A stretch of DNA of 64,000 nucleotides from Franzmannia qiaohouensis (GTDB lineage Bacteria > Pseudomonadota > Gammaproteobacteria > Pseudomonadales > Halomonadaceae), in assembly GCF_031451695.1 (NCBI RefSeq), contig NZ_JARWAM010000006.1, positions 186,001-250,000 on the forward strand, read 5' to 3'. The translations under genes were made by a program, and so were the position numbers. Shown piece by piece: positions 35,991 to 46,790 of this stretch. The notes beneath the pieces were generated by a model that was not told the DNA's origin, made no database searches, and saw nothing but the letters and a program-made list of their open reading frames with translations. Numbering within the stretch: the stretch's first letter is position 1; every line of letters starts with the position of its first letter.

Positions 35991-37124
35991 CTATTCGGCG
36001 CCCTGATGATCCTCATCATCGGGGCGCCGTCGTTTTAGGCGCACCCGCCCCGGCAATATCTCGTCTCCCGCCGCCTTTTTCTCCGCTCCTGGCCCCAGCA
36101 GCCGCGCGATCCAGCGCGTGTCCGGGTGGCTATCGAGGGCGATCTTGAGGGTCATGGTCAGCAGCACCGAGAGCAGCATGCCCACCGTGCCGAGTATCCA
36201 GCCCCACACCACCAATGATAGAAACGCCACGAAGGTCGACAACCCCAGCGCACGGCCCATCACCCGCGGCTCGACCAGGTTGCCCATCACGAAGTTGATC
36301 GCCAGATAGCAGAGTGCCAGCACCACCGCCGATCCCCAGCCGGCGTCCGGCGACACCAGCAGCAGCAGCACCGGCGGAATCGCCGCCAGCGCCGAGCCGA
36401 TATTGGGAATGAAGTTGAGGCCGAAGGCCAGGGTCGCCCACAGCAGCGGAAAGCCCACGCCGACCGCCACGCAGGCGATCCATACCAGCACCCCGGTGAC
36501 CAGGCTGATTACCGTCTTCACCGCCAGGTAGCGCTTGAGGGTCAGGCTGAACTCGCTGAGCCGGCGCAGGCTCGGCGCCGGGTCGAGCAGCGCCTGGGTC
36601 ACCTTGTCACGAAAATTGAGCGTCTCGAACAGCATGAACACCACCAGCAGCCCGACGATCACGCTCTGCAGCAGCAGATTGCCCAGGTGGCCGAGGAAGG
36701 TCGGCACCATCTGGGTGACGTTGACATCCTCGAACCACTGGGCGAACTGCTCGGGCCGCACCGACATGCCGCGGCTGGCCAGCCAGTTGAGCAGATCATA
36801 GTAGTAGGTATAGGCCTGCTCCTCGATATCCGGCAGGGCGGCGATGAAGGTACTAAAGGTATTGGCCAGCAGCAGCATCAGCAGCAGCAGGAAAGAGCCG
36901 ATCACCAGCAGGGTCACGCAGACCGACTTGCGCAGGCTCAGGCCAAGGCGGTTGAGCCACTGCACCGGTGCGGTACACACCACGGCGATGAACAGCGACA
37001 GCAGCAGCGGCACCAGCAGGTCGGCGCCGGCCTTCATGCCACCGATGATCACCACCAGCGCGGCCAGCGCCAGAGTCAGGTTGAGCGGGATGGTTCGGGA
37101 CTGCTGATTCGAATCGGGATCCAT
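35991..37124 (-). CDS. AI-2E/PerM family transporter
   Basis: A 377-residue membrane protein of the AI-2 exporter (TqsA/PerM) family with about eight hydrophobic segments: LALAALVVIIGGMKAGADLLVPLLLSLFIAVV near the start, and the conserved GLNFIPNIGSALAAIPPVLLLLV and GNLVEPRVMGRALGLSTFVAFLSLVVWGWILG blocks. ATG 37124 follows AGGAAGG. Despite the family name the substrate is not predictable. Confidence 0.9.
   Translation of the reverse strand: MDPDSNQQSRTIPLNLTLALAALVVIIGGMKAGADLLVPLLLSLFIAVVCTAPVQWLNRLGLSLRKSVCVTLLVIGSFLLLLMLLLANTFSTFIAALPDIEEQAYTYYYDLLNWLASRGMSVRPEQFAQWFEDVNVTQMVPTFLGHLGNLLLQSVIVGLLVVFMLFETLNFRDKVTQALLDPAPSLRRLSEFSLTLKRYLAVKTVISLVTGVLVWIACVAVGVGFPLLWATLAFGLNFIPNIGSALAAIPPVLLLLVSPDAGWGSAVVLALCYLAINFVMGNLVEPRVMGRALGLSTFVAFLSLVVWGWILGTVGMLLSVLLTMTLKIALDSHPDTRWIARLLGPGAEKKAAGDEILPGRVRLKRRRPDDEDHQGAE
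35996..36029. terminator. trxA terminator inside the 3' end of the convergent gene
   Basis: A 15-bp stem (CGGCGCCCTGATGAT paired with ATCATCGGGGCGCCG, one G-T wobble) with a CCTC loop, followed by TCGTTTTA on the plus strand. It lies 25 bp after the trxA stop and within the last codons of the convergent AI-2E transporter gene. Confidence 0.8.
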
Positions 37125-37301
37125 GAGCCTTCCTGGCGTTATGATTGCTTTCATGATGGGCGCAGTTGCTCGCCGAGACAAATCCGCTTCACCGCGGCCC
37201 CAAAGATTAGGGAAACACGGTGCAGACGCGTACCACCCGGGAACCGCCCCCATCCAGCGCGCTCGAAGCAGCACACACTACACCTGCAAGGAGGCCACTC
37301 A

Positions 37302-38090
37302 ATGATACTCTCCCGTTCCATGCGTCGTCCGTTCGCTCTGCCACTGGCGCTGCTGCTGGCTACCAGCCTCGCGGCCCCGCTGGCGATGGCCGACATGCCC
37401 CGCCCCCAGGAGTCACGCCTCAGCGTGCAGGCCCAATCCAGCGTCGAGGTAACCCCCGACAAGGCCAGCCTCAGCGCACGACTATGGGAGCGCACCCCGG
37501 CAGTGGCTGCCGGTGACGACCAGCAGACCGACCCCGACGCCCTGCGCGAGGCCCGCGAGCGCCTCGAGGAGCGCACCGGCGAGCTGATCCGCACCCTGGA
37601 AGAGGCCGGCCTGGAGCGCGACGCCATCAGCGCCGGCTCGCTCAACGTGCGGCCCGACCATGTCAATGCGCCGCGCCAGCAGGATGGCGAGCGCGAGACC
37701 CTGGTGCGCACCCAGCTCGAGCGGCCGATCACCCTGACCATCGACGATCTCGAGCAGCTGCCGGTGATTCTCGATGCCCTCACCGAGGCCGGCGTCAACG
37801 CGCTGGACGGCGTGCAGTACGACCTCCACGACCGCGACGCCGCCACCGACCGCGCCCTGACCCAGGCGCTGGAGAAGGCCCGCCACAAGGCGCAGCTGAT
37901 GGCCGACACCCTGGAAGTGAGCCTGGGCAGCGTGACCAGCGTGAGTGAGGTGCAGTCGCCGGTGTTCATGCCGCGCATGATGGCGATGCGCGCCGACACC
38001 ATGGAGAGCCAGGGCGCCGGCGCCGAGTACCGCCCCGGCACCATCGCCATCGACGCCGAGGTTAGCGTGAGCTGGGAAATTCAGGACTGA
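37302..38090 (+). CDS. SIMPL domain periplasmic protein
   Basis: A 262-residue exported protein (signal peptide PFALPLALLLATSLAAPLAMA, cleavage around residue 31) of the SIMPL/DUF541 family: LSVQAQSSVEVTPDKASLSARLW, and near the C-terminus the usual DAEVSVSWEI strand. YggE, a relative, is linked to oxidative stress tolerance; the function is otherwise unknown. ATG 37302 is preceded by AGGAGG. Confidence 0.88.
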   Translation: MILSRSMRRPFALPLALLLATSLAAPLAMADMPRPQESRLSVQAQSSVEVTPDKASLSARLWERTPAVAAGDDQQTDPDALREARERLEERTGELIRTLEEAGLERDAISAGSLNVRPDHVNAPRQQDGERETLVRTQLERPITLTIDDLEQLPVILDALTEAGVNALDGVQYDLHDRDAATDRALTQALEKARHKAQLMADTLEVSLGSVTSVSEVQSPVFMPRMMAMRADTMESQGAGAEYRPGTIAIDAEVSVSWEIQD

Positions 38091-38126
38091 AGAAGAAAGA
38101 GCGAAGAAGGAAGAGGGAAGAAACAG

Positions 38127-38149
38127 AAACCCCACCATCGGTGGGGTTT
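38127..38149. terminator. Bidirectional terminator between SIMPL gene and serS
   Basis: Perfect 10-bp stem AAACCCCACC / GGTGGGGTTT with an ATC loop, 36 bp after the SIMPL stop and 16 bp after the convergent serS stop. A/T ends on both sides allow use in both directions. Confidence 0.85.
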
Positions 38150-38165
38150 CCGCGTATGGAACGTC

Positions 38166-39443
<1,278 letters not shown>

Positions 39444-39645
39444 GGAATCCTGTCCGTCGCAATTCGGTGGTGGGGGAAACGCCAATCAGCCGCTTATTGT
39501 AGGGAAAAGCCCGCCCTTTCACCACGCCACCCGCCGCGCATCAAGATGCGCGGTGCATCCGCCTCGGGTAGAGTAGTGGCACGACTCCAACAGCCCGCGC
39601 GGCTTGCCAAAGCCGACGCCCGCGACCGATGGCTTGAAACGACCG

Positions 39646-42600
39646 ATGATCGCACGACTGGATACTGACTCTCCCGCTGCCCTGCCCGACCTCGACCATC
39701 ACTACCTGCGTTTTATCGAGGCGCTCAAGGCGGCCGGTTTCGAGGGCGAGATCGCCCCGGACTTCGCCAACCGCACGGTGTTGGCCACCGACAACTCGAT
39801 CTACCAGCGCCTGCCCCAGGCGGTGCTCACCCCCAAGGGCGCGGATGACCTGCAGCGCATCGCCCATCTCGCCGGCCAGGTCGAGCATCGCCGGGTGGTG
39901 CTCACCCCGCGCGGCGGCGGCACCGGCACCAACGGCCAGTCGCTCACCGACGGCCTGGTGGTGGATGTCTCCAAGCACATGAACCGGATTCTCGACATCG
40001 ACGTCGAGAACCGCCGGGTGCGGGTCCAGGCCGGGGTGGTCAAGGACCAGCTCAACGCCGCCCTCAAGCCCCACGGGCTGTTCTTCGCCCCGGAGCTCTC
40101 GACCTCCAACCGCGCCACCATCGGCGGCATGATCTCCACCGACGCCAGCGGCCAGGGCAGCTGCACCTACGGCAAGACCCGCGACCACGTGCTCGAGCTC
40201 GACACCCTGCTGCTCGGCGGCGAGCGCCTGACCAGCCGCCCGGTGGACGACGCCGAGCTGGAAGCGCTGTGCGCCCGCGACGATGCCACCGGCCGCGCCT
40301 ACCGCACCGCCCGCGAGATCATCGACACCCAGCGCGAGCTGATCGACGCCAAGTTCCCGCCGCTCAACCGCTGCCTGACCGGCTACGACCTGGCGCATCT
40401 CAGGGACGCGGAAGGACGTCTCGACATCAACAGCCTGCTGTGCGGCTCGGAGGGCTCGCTGGGCCTGCTCAACGAGGCGGTGCTCAACGTGCTGCCGATC
40501 CCACAGCACGCCACCCTGGTCAACGTGCGCTACGCCGACTACATGCATGCGCTGCGCGACGCCAAGGCGCTGATGGGCGACGGCGACGATGCCCAGGCGC
40601 GCCCCACCTCCATCGAGACCGTCGACGACAGCGTGCTGCTGCTGGCCATGGACGACTTCGTGTGGGACAGCGTGGCGGAGTTCTTCCCCGCCGGCGACAC
40701 CCCGGTGCGCGGCATCAACCTGGTGGAGTTCAACGACGACGACCCCGAGCGCCTGGCGGCGCGGGTCGAGGCGTTCTGCCAGCACCTGCAGGAGGACACC
40801 AGCGTCGAGCGGCTCGGCCACACCCAGGCCGTCGGCCGCGAGGCGATCAAGCGCGTCTACGCCATGCGCAAGCGCGCCGTGGGCCTGCTCGGCAACGCCA
40901 AGGGCGAGAAGCGTCCGATCCCCTTCATCGAGGACGCCGCGGTACCCCCGGAGCACCTCGCCGACTTCATCGCCGAGCTGCGCGCCGCGCTCAGCGGGCG
41001 CGGCCTCGACTACGGTATGTTCGGCCACGTCGACGCCGGGGTGCTGCACGTGCGCCCGGCCATCGACATGAAGGACCCCGAGCAAGCGACGCTGATCCGC
41101 GAGCTCTCCGACGAGGTCGCCGAACTGGCCCACAAGTACCACGGCCTGCTGTGGGGCGAGCACGGCAAGGGCGTACGTTCGGAGTACGCGCCCAAGTTCT
41201 TCGGCGAGCTCTACCCTAGCCTGCAGCGGGTCAAGGCGGCCTTCGACCCGCACAACCAGTTGAACCCGGGCAAGATTGCGACTCCCTCCGAGTCGCTTGA
41301 AGAACAACCCGTGCGCCTACTCGACCCCGGCCTGCTCACCGTCGATGGCGTCACCACCCGCGGCGAGCTCGACCGTACCATCGACGAGCGGGTGTGGCAG
41401 GCCTACGCCGCCGCGGTGTACTGCAACGGCAACGGCGCCTGCTACAACTACGACCCCGACGACGCCATGTGCCCGTCGTGGAAGGCGACCCGAGAGCGGG
41501 TGCACTCGCCCAAGGGCCGCGCCAGCCTGATCCGCGAATGGCTACGCCAGCAGGACGCCGCCGGCATCGACCTGGTCGAGGAGGCGCGCAAGAAGAAGGC
41601 CGAGGGCGCCTGGGGCTTTATCAAGGACCTGCCCAAGCGCAGCCTCAACAGCCTGCGCCGCAAGCGCGAGGCGGACGCCTCCCACGAGGTCTACGACGCC
41701 ATGGCCGGCTGCCTGGCGTGCAAGTCCTGCGCCGGCCAGTGCCCGGTGAAGGTCAATATCCCCCAGGTGCGCTCGCAGTTCCTCGAGGTCTACCACGGCC
41801 GCTACCTGCGCCCGCTGCGCGACTACCTGATCGGCGGGCTGGAGTTCATGGTGCCGACCCTGGCCCGGGTGGCACCGCTCTACAACGGCCTGCTCGAGAC
41901 CCGCCTGGTCGACCGGCTGCTGGCCGGGCCCATCGGCATGGTCGACAGCCCGCGGCTGTCCCGCGCCAGCCTCAAGAAGCAGCTGGCCGCCTGGGGCGTG
42001 GCGGAGGCCACCCCCACCTCGCTGGGGCTACTCACCGAGGCGCAGAAAGCCAGAAGCGTGGTGATCGTGCAGGACGCCTTCACCAGCTACTTCGAAGCCA
42101 AGCTGGTGATGGACATCGTCGAGCTGCTCAGCCGGCTCGACGTCAAGGTGTTCGTGGCGCCCTACTCGCCCAACGGCAAGCCGCTCAACGTACAGGGCTT
42201 CCTCGGCGCCTTCGAGCGCACCGCCGCCAAGCAGGCCAAGCGCCTGCGCAGCCTGGCCGAGCACGGCGTGGCGCTGGTCGGCATCGACCCGGCGATGACG
42301 CTCACCTACCGCCAGGAGTATGTCAAAGCGCTGGGCGCCGAGGCCGTGCCCGAGGTGCTGATGCTGCAGGAGTGGCTGGTCACCAATGCCCGCCGCCTGG
42401 CGCCCAGCGGCGTGACGCTCGACGACCCCGGCTACCGGCTGCTCAGCCACTGCACCGAGGCCACCAATGCCCCGGGCAGCCCCAAGGCGTGGCAGCAGGT
42501 GTTCGCCGCCTTCGGCCTGGAGCTTTCGCTGATCAATACCGGCTGCTGCGGCATGTCCGGCACCTACGGCCACGAGGCGCGCAACCTCGAAACCTCCAAG

Positions 42601-42765
42601 GCGATCTACGCGCTCTCGTGGCAAGCCCAGGTGGAGGACCCGGCCAACGCCGGCAAGCTGCTGGCCACCGGCTACTCCTGCCGCAGCCAGGCCAAGCGGC
42701 TCTCCGACCAGGCCCTGGCGCACCCGCTGCAGGCACTGCTCGGCCTGCTGCGCCAGCAGCACTGA
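39646..42765 (+). CDS. ydiJ: YdiJ-type D-2-hydroxyglutarate dehydrogenase
   Basis: A 1039-residue fusion of a PCMH-type FAD domain (residues ~40-290: TPRGGGTGTNGQSLTDGLVVD), the FAD-linked oxidase C domain (to ~540) and a C-terminal iron-sulfur part with CLACKSCAGQCPVKVNIP plus CCG-like cysteine repeats (SHCTEAT, NTGCCGMSG). It matches the E. coli YdiJ layout, which oxidises D-2-hydroxyglutarate and passes electrons to the respiratory chain. ATG 39646 was chosen by length and the start of similarity. It is divergent from serS. Confidence 0.9.
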   Translation: MIARLDTDSPAALPDLDHHYLRFIEALKAAGFEGEIAPDFANRTVLATDNSIYQRLPQAVLTPKGADDLQRIAHLAGQVEHRRVVLTPRGGGTGTNGQSLTDGLVVDVSKHMNRILDIDVENRRVRVQAGVVKDQLNAALKPHGLFFAPELSTSNRATIGGMISTDASGQGSCTYGKTRDHVLELDTLLLGGERLTSRPVDDAELEALCARDDATGRAYRTAREIIDTQRELIDAKFPPLNRCLTGYDLAHLRDAEGRLDINSLLCGSEGSLGLLNEAVLNVLPIPQHATLVNVRYADYMHALRDAKALMGDGDDAQARPTSIETVDDSVLLLAMDDFVWDSVAEFFPAGDTPVRGINLVEFNDDDPERLAARVEAFCQHLQEDTSVERLGHTQAVGREAIKRVYAMRKRAVGLLGNAKGEKRPIPFIEDAAVPPEHLADFIAELRAALSGRGLDYGMFGHVDAGVLHVRPAIDMKDPEQATLIRELSDEVAELAHKYHGLLWGEHGKGVRSEYAPKFFGELYPSLQRVKAAFDPHNQLNPGKIATPSESLEEQPVRLLDPGLLTVDGVTTRGELDRTIDERVWQAYAAAVYCNGNGACYNYDPDDAMCPSWKATRERVHSPKGRASLIREWLRQQDAAGIDLVEEARKKKAEGAWGFIKDLPKRSLNSLRRKREADASHEVYDAMAGCLACKSCAGQCPVKVNIPQVRSQFLEVYHGRYLRPLRDYLIGGLEFMVPTLARVAPLYNGLLETRLVDRLLAGPIGMVDSPRLSRASLKKQLAAWGVAEATPTSLGLLTEAQKARSVVIVQDAFTSYFEAKLVMDIVELLSRLDVKVFVAPYSPNGKPLNVQGFLGAFERTAAKQAKRLRSLAEHGVALVGIDPAMTLTYRQEYVKALGAEAVPEVLMLQEWLVTNARRLAPSGVTLDDPGYRLLSHCTEATNAPGSPKAWQQVFAAFGLELSLINTGCCGMSGTYGHEARNLETSKAIYALSWQAQVEDPANAGKLLATGYSCRSQAKRLSDQALAHPLQALLGLLRQQH

Positions 42766-42801
42766 CAAACGCGACGGCAGATCACCGGAGTTCGATGGCC
42801 C

Positions 42802-44409
42802 ATGTTTCAACGCCGCCTGGGAATTGCGCTGTTCACCCTCACGCTGCTGGCGTTGATCCAGGGCGGCATCGCCGTGTGGGCCATTGATGGCGCCCGGCAG
42901 AAAGTCGAGCTCGGCCGCCTCTCCAGCGACCTGCATAGCGGTTTCCTGGCGCTCTCCGACAGCAAGCACCGGCTGCAGACCTGGCTGTCTCGCGCCCAAC
43001 ACGACGCCAACCCCGACCTCGAGCAGCGCCAGGCGCTGCTCGAGGAGATGCGTGCGCACCTGGCGCGGCTTCACCAGCTCAGCGAAACCCTGGCCGACCA
43101 TGCCCTGGTGGAGATGGAGCAGCCCGCCAGCCTGGTCGAGGAACGCCAGACGGCGTTGAACGTCTTCGATCAGTTCCTCGACACCCTGGAGAGCCAGGAG
43201 AGCGTCCCCCCGTTCGACCTCGAGGCCAGCGACCTCAACCAGTTCGAGGGCCGCGACCTGCGCCTGATGATGGCCGACACCCTGTCCCGGGAGCGCACGC
43301 TGCTCGCCAAGCAGCGCAACGAAGCCGACCGCTCCCTCCAGCAGCTGGTGCGCACGGTGATCCTCACCACGCTGACCCTGAGCGCCATCATCCTGCTGGT
43401 GTTCTGGCACTTCGCCCGTGCCCTGCGTCGCCCCATCGGCGAGCTGATGCGCGGCGCCCAGGCCCTGCAGCGCGGTGAGCTCAGCCACCGCCTGGACGAC
43501 AGCCTGCAGGACGAATTCGGCCGCATCGCCGCGCATATCAACCACATGGCCAGCGAACTGGATCAGCATCGGCATACCGAGCGCGACCGCCAGCAGCGCC
43601 TGGAAGACCTGGTGGAAACACGCACCCGGGAGCTCGAACAGGCCCTGGAACGGCTCCGGCAGCTCTCCCAGCAGCGCCAGCAGTTGCTCGAGGACATCAG
43701 CCACGAGCTACGCACCCCGGCCACCTCGATACGCGGCGAGGCGGAGATCGCCCTGCGCGGCCAGCCGCGCAGCGAGAGCGAGTACCGCCAGGCACTGCAG
43801 CGCATCGCCGGCGATGCCGTTCACCTGAGCGGCGTCATCAGCGATCTACTGACCATGGCGCGCAGCGATATCGCCGAGTGGCAGATCCAGCACCAGCCCC
43901 TCGACCCGCTTGGCCCACTGCGCGATGCCATTGGCCAGGCCTCCACCCTGGGCCGGCTGCGCGGCATCAGCGTGACCACTGGCCAGCTGCAGACGGCCAC
44001 GCTGCTCGGCGATGCCCAGCGCCTCCAGCAGGTCTTCGGCATCCTGCTCGACAATGCCGTCCAGTATTCGCATCCCGGCGGCCAGGTCAGGGTCGAAGCG
44101 CAGGTGATCGAGCACCAGGCCGGCAGCGTCTGGGAGCTGCGCATCCGCGACCACGGCATCGGATTGGCGGCCCAGGAGGCATCACGCGTCTTCGAGCGCG
44201 GCTACCGCAGTGCCGAGGCGCGTCGCCACCGCCCCGACGGGCAGGGAGTCGGGCTGGCCATCGCCATGCTGCTGATGCGCCTGCACGGCGGCCAGCTGCA
44301 ACTCGAGAGCATGGACGATGGCGGATGCCTGGCCCTGCTGCGCCTGCCGGTGCATATGCCCGCGGCCGCCGCCATCGAAAGCCCCGCCCCTCCCCCTTCG
44401 TCGGCCTGA
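42802..44409 (+). CDS. Sensor histidine kinase
   Basis: A 535-residue membrane kinase: TM1 (residues ~6-30), a periplasmic helical sensor domain, TM2 (~185-205), HAMP (FARALRRPIGELMRGAQAL), a coiled coil, HisKA with the phospho-acceptor in EDISHELRTPATSIRGE, and HATPase_c with N box (VFGILLDNAVQYS), G boxes (IRDHGIGL, GQGVGLAIAMLLM). It lies 17 bp before its response regulator gene. The sensor domain resembles no ligand domain I can name. Confidence 0.93.
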   Translation: MFQRRLGIALFTLTLLALIQGGIAVWAIDGARQKVELGRLSSDLHSGFLALSDSKHRLQTWLSRAQHDANPDLEQRQALLEEMRAHLARLHQLSETLADHALVEMEQPASLVEERQTALNVFDQFLDTLESQESVPPFDLEASDLNQFEGRDLRLMMADTLSRERTLLAKQRNEADRSLQQLVRTVILTTLTLSAIILLVFWHFARALRRPIGELMRGAQALQRGELSHRLDDSLQDEFGRIAAHINHMASELDQHRHTERDRQQRLEDLVETRTRELEQALERLRQLSQQRQQLLEDISHELRTPATSIRGEAEIALRGQPRSESEYRQALQRIAGDAVHLSGVISDLLTMARSDIAEWQIQHQPLDPLGPLRDAIGQASTLGRLRGISVTTGQLQTATLLGDAQRLQQVFGILLDNAVQYSHPGGQVRVEAQVIEHQAGSVWELRIRDHGIGLAAQEASRVFERGYRSAEARRHRPDGQGVGLAIAMLLMRLHGGQLQLESMDDGGCLALLRLPVHMPAAAAIESPAPPPSSA

Positions 44410-44426
44410 TCTCGGAGCCCATCACC

Positions 44427-45128
44427 ATGCATATCGTCATCGTCGAAGACGATCCCCGGATTCGTGACTTCCTGCAGCGCGGGCTGGCCGCCGAGGGCCA
44501 CCAGGTACAGAGCTTCAGCGAGGGGCAACCGGCACTGCTACATCTCGTCCAGGCGGCACGCGACGGCGTGACCGCCTCGCCGCCTGTCGTCATCCTGGAC
44601 CGCCTGCTGCCGGATATCGGCGGACTGGAAGTATGCCGCAACCTGCGCACCGCCGGGGTGACCTTCCCGATCCTGATGCTGACCGCCCTCGACAGCGTCG
44701 AGGACCGCGTCTCAGGGCTCGAGGCCGGTGCCGACGACTACCTGGTCAAGCCGTTTGCCTTCGAGGAGTTGCTGGCCCGGCTCGGCGCCATTTCGCGACG
44801 CCACGCGGGGCACGCCAGCGCCGAGCAGCGCATCGTCAGCGTTGGCGACCTGGTGCTCGATCGCGACCAGCGGCGTGTCACCCGCGGCGGCCGGCGGATC
44901 GATCTCACCCCGAAGGAACTCGCCATCCTCGAGCTGTTGATGTCCGCGCCCGGCAAGCTGTTCAGCCGCGAACGGATCCTGGCCAGCGTATGGGGCGCCC
45001 ACGAAGATCCGCTGACCAATGTCGTCAATGTCTATATCCGGCGCCTGCGCCGCAAGCTGGACGACGGAGACACCGAAGAGTCGCTGATCACCACCCAACG
45101 CGGCTTCGGCTACCGGCTGGAGGCCTGA
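44427..45128 (+). CDS. OmpR-type response regulator
   Basis: A 233-residue regulator: receiver domain with acidic pocket (IVEDDPRI), phospho-acceptor Asp in VVILDRLLPDIGGLEV, Thr/Lys switch (LTALDS, LVKPFAF), and a C-terminal winged helix ending RRLRRKLDDGDTEESLITTQRGFGYRLEA. Partner of the upstream kinase. The next gene encodes a secreted protein and may be a target (inference from position). Confidence 0.95.
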   Translation: MHIVIVEDDPRIRDFLQRGLAAEGHQVQSFSEGQPALLHLVQAARDGVTASPPVVILDRLLPDIGGLEVCRNLRTAGVTFPILMLTALDSVEDRVSGLEAGADDYLVKPFAFEELLARLGAISRRHAGHASAEQRIVSVGDLVLDRDQRRVTRGGRRIDLTPKELAILELLMSAPGKLFSRERILASVWGAHEDPLTNVVNVYIRRLRRKLDDGDTEESLITTQRGFGYRLEA

Positions 45129-45258
45129 GCGTTCACCTTGTGTTAATCCTGGCGGCATTGCTTATTCACCCCGCGTCGATCGGAACGCAGTGCAGCCTGC
45201 GTTACGCTGGTCGGGCTTTTCCATTAGCCCTAACCCGCTTAGCGACAGGAGTTGAACG

Positions 45259-45831
45259 ATGAATATCAAGACACTGGTTACCGCGACCGCCCTCAGCCTC
45301 AGCCTGGGCACCGCCGGCCTGGCAAGTGCCGCGCCGGTCACGCATCTGGGCGGAGACATCAGCGAAGAGCAGGTGCTGGAGGCACAGCGGGCCTGGGGCG
45401 ACGCGCTGGTCGCGATCTCCAACGCCTACGAGGCAGAAGGCATCGACGCCGCCCGCGAGCTGGCCCGGGAGGTGATCGACAGCGCCTACGGCTACGACAT
45501 GGGCGAGGTGCTCTTCAAGCCGACCCTGGCCGCCGCTCCGCAAACCTTCCGCACCACCCCGGAAGGCGCGCTGGCGTACTTCGTTGGCCATAGCGACGAA
45601 TACAGCGACGACAGCGGTTTCGCCCTGAATGGCTGGCAGGAAGTCAGCATCGACAATGCCGCCATCCTGATCAGCGGCGATGTCGCCATGACCATGGGCA
45701 ACGTCTCGATCCTCGATGCCGACGGCAACACCACCACCGTGGACAAGTCCTGGGGCTACCACCTGGACGACGAAGGCCAACTGCGGATCGTGCTGCACCA
45801 CTCATCACTGCCCTTCAGTGAAGACGAGTAA
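45259..45831 (+). CDS. Secreted protein of unknown function
   Basis: A 190-residue exported protein: signal peptide TLVTATALSLSLGTAGLASA, cleaved around residue 24. The rest resembles a SnoaL/NTF2-like fold (an N-terminal helical part, then GEVLFKPTLAAAPQTFRTT and GWQEVSIDNAAILISGDVAMTMGNVSILDADGN strands, ending LRIVLHHSSLPF), a pattern I have seen in periplasmic proteins sometimes misannotated as phosphoribosyl-AMP cyclohydrolase. No catalytic residues can be named. AGGAG precedes the ATG. Confidence 0.75.
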   Translation: MNIKTLVTATALSLSLGTAGLASAAPVTHLGGDISEEQVLEAQRAWGDALVAISNAYEAEGIDAARELAREVIDSAYGYDMGEVLFKPTLAAAPQTFRTTPEGALAYFVGHSDEYSDDSGFALNGWQEVSIDNAAILISGDVAMTMGNVSILDADGNTTTVDKSWGYHLDDEGQLRIVLHHSSLPFSEDE

Positions 45832-45857
45832 GCGCTAGCTCTCCTAGTCTCAGGCGA

Positions 45858-45878
45858 CCGGCGGGAACTCCCCGCCGG
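45858..45878. terminator. GC-rich hairpin after the secreted-protein gene
   Basis: CCGGCGGG / CCCGCCGG, 8-bp stem with an AACTC loop, 26 bp after the stop. No T tract, so termination is only likely. Confidence 0.5.
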
Positions 45879-45926
45879 CCGCTTGCGGTCAAAACGTCGG
45901 CGCCACAGCAACGCACAGGAGGCCGC

Positions 45927-46127
45927 ATGTCGCGCACCCTGATCCTTATCGGCCTGATCATCGTCGCCATCGGCATCCTCTGGCCGTGGCTCTCCAAGCT
46001 GCCCTTCGGCCAGCTGCCCGGCGACATCGCCGTGCGCCGTGAGGGTTTCTCGTTCTTCTTCCCCATCACCACCATGATCCTGGTCAGCGTAGTGCTCTCG
46101 CTGATCATGTGGCTAACGGGGCGATAA
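45927..46127 (+). CDS. DUF2905 small membrane protein
   Basis: A 66-residue protein with two membrane helices: LILIGLIIVAIGILWPWL, then the conserved loop LPFGQLPGDIAVRREGFSFFFPITTMILVSVVLSLIMWL. The loop is the DUF2905 signature. Function unknown. AGGAGG precedes the ATG. Confidence 0.88.
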   Translation: MSRTLILIGLIIVAIGILWPWLSKLPFGQLPGDIAVRREGFSFFFPITTMILVSVVLSLIMWLTGR

Positions 46128-46202
46128 GTGAGCGGCCACACACCCAACAGCCCACTAGTCGGTTGCGCTGCTGGCATCGAGTAGACAGACCCAACCTGCA
46201 TA

Positions 46203-46214
46203 GTGTATATACAC
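46203..46214. promoter_or_regulatory. MarR-type operator upstream of its gene
   Basis: Perfect 12-bp palindrome GTGTATATACAC, ending 3 bp before the MarR ATG at 46218. A second copy, GTGTAGTTACAC, lies upstream of the following hydrolase gene (46681-46692). Confidence 0.65.
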
Positions 46215-46217
46215 ATT

Positions 46218-46661
46218 ATGGACGACGAGATTTCAAATGAAGCACTGGATCTGGTGGCCGGCGAGTGTATCTGCCGGCGCGCCAGGATGGTGGCACGCAC
46301 GGTCACCCGCGTCTTCGACGACGCGCTGCGGCCCTGTGGACTGCGCATTACCCAGTTCACCCTGCTAGTGGCAATCGGCAAGGGGGCGCCCGACTCCATT
46401 TCTCTCCTGGCGGAGTGGTTGGCCATGGAGCGTACCACCCTGGTGCGCAACCTCCAGCTTCTGGAAAAGGAGGGCCTGATCGAGCGTGGCCCCGAAGGAG
46501 GGCGTCGCGCCAAAGCCACCCGACTGACCCAGGCGGGCCGCCAGCGGTTGGCTGAAGCCTTCCCCTATTGGGAACAGGCCCAGAAGACGATGCATCAGCG
46601 CCTCGGAGACGAGTGGCAATTGACCCAGAGCACGCTGGATAAGCTGGTGCGCAGCGGGTGA
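46218..46661 (+). CDS. MarR family regulator
   Basis: A 147-residue MarR protein: LRITQFTLLVAIGKGAPDSISLLAEWLAMERTTLVRNLQLLEKEGLIERGPEGGRRAKATRLTQAGRQRL is the winged helix. CICRRARMVAR near the N-terminus includes two cysteines, which may make it thiol-sensitive (speculative). ATG 46218 was preferred to GTG 46203 because the latter lies in the operator palindrome. It probably controls itself and the alpha/beta hydrolase gene through GTGTA-N2-TACAC sites. Confidence 0.88.
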   Translation: MDDEISNEALDLVAGECICRRARMVARTVTRVFDDALRPCGLRITQFTLLVAIGKGAPDSISLLAEWLAMERTTLVRNLQLLEKEGLIERGPEGGRRAKATRLTQAGRQRLAEAFPYWEQAQKTMHQRLGDEWQLTQSTLDKLVRSG

Positions 46662-46680
46662 TATTTTTTTACTTATTGTC

Positions 46681-46692
46681 GTGTAGTTACAC
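46681..46692. promoter_or_regulatory. MarR-type operator upstream of the hydrolase
   Basis: GTGTAGTTACAC, arms GTGTA/TACAC, 20 bp after the MarR stop and before the small frame and hydrolase. It matches the palindrome at 46203-46214 in 10 of 12 positions. Confidence 0.65.
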
Positions 46693-46703
46693 ATGTGGAG
46701 GCG

Positions 46704-46790
46704 ATGAATATGCGTACACAGCAAACACGCTGGTGGCCCATGGCGCTTGCCTGCTGCCCAACGGCTTCGCGGCACAACAGCGTGAGGTGA
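46704..46790 (+). CDS. Possible 28-residue leader peptide
   Basis: A 28-codon frame (starts MNMRTQQTRWWPMALACC) with a good GGAGG six bases upstream. It ends 3 bp before the hydrolase ATG, whose own AGGTGA overlaps the small frame's stop. It could couple translation to the hydrolase. No homologue is known to me; it may be non-functional. Confidence 0.35.
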   Translation: MNMRTQQTRWWPMALACCPTASRHNSVR

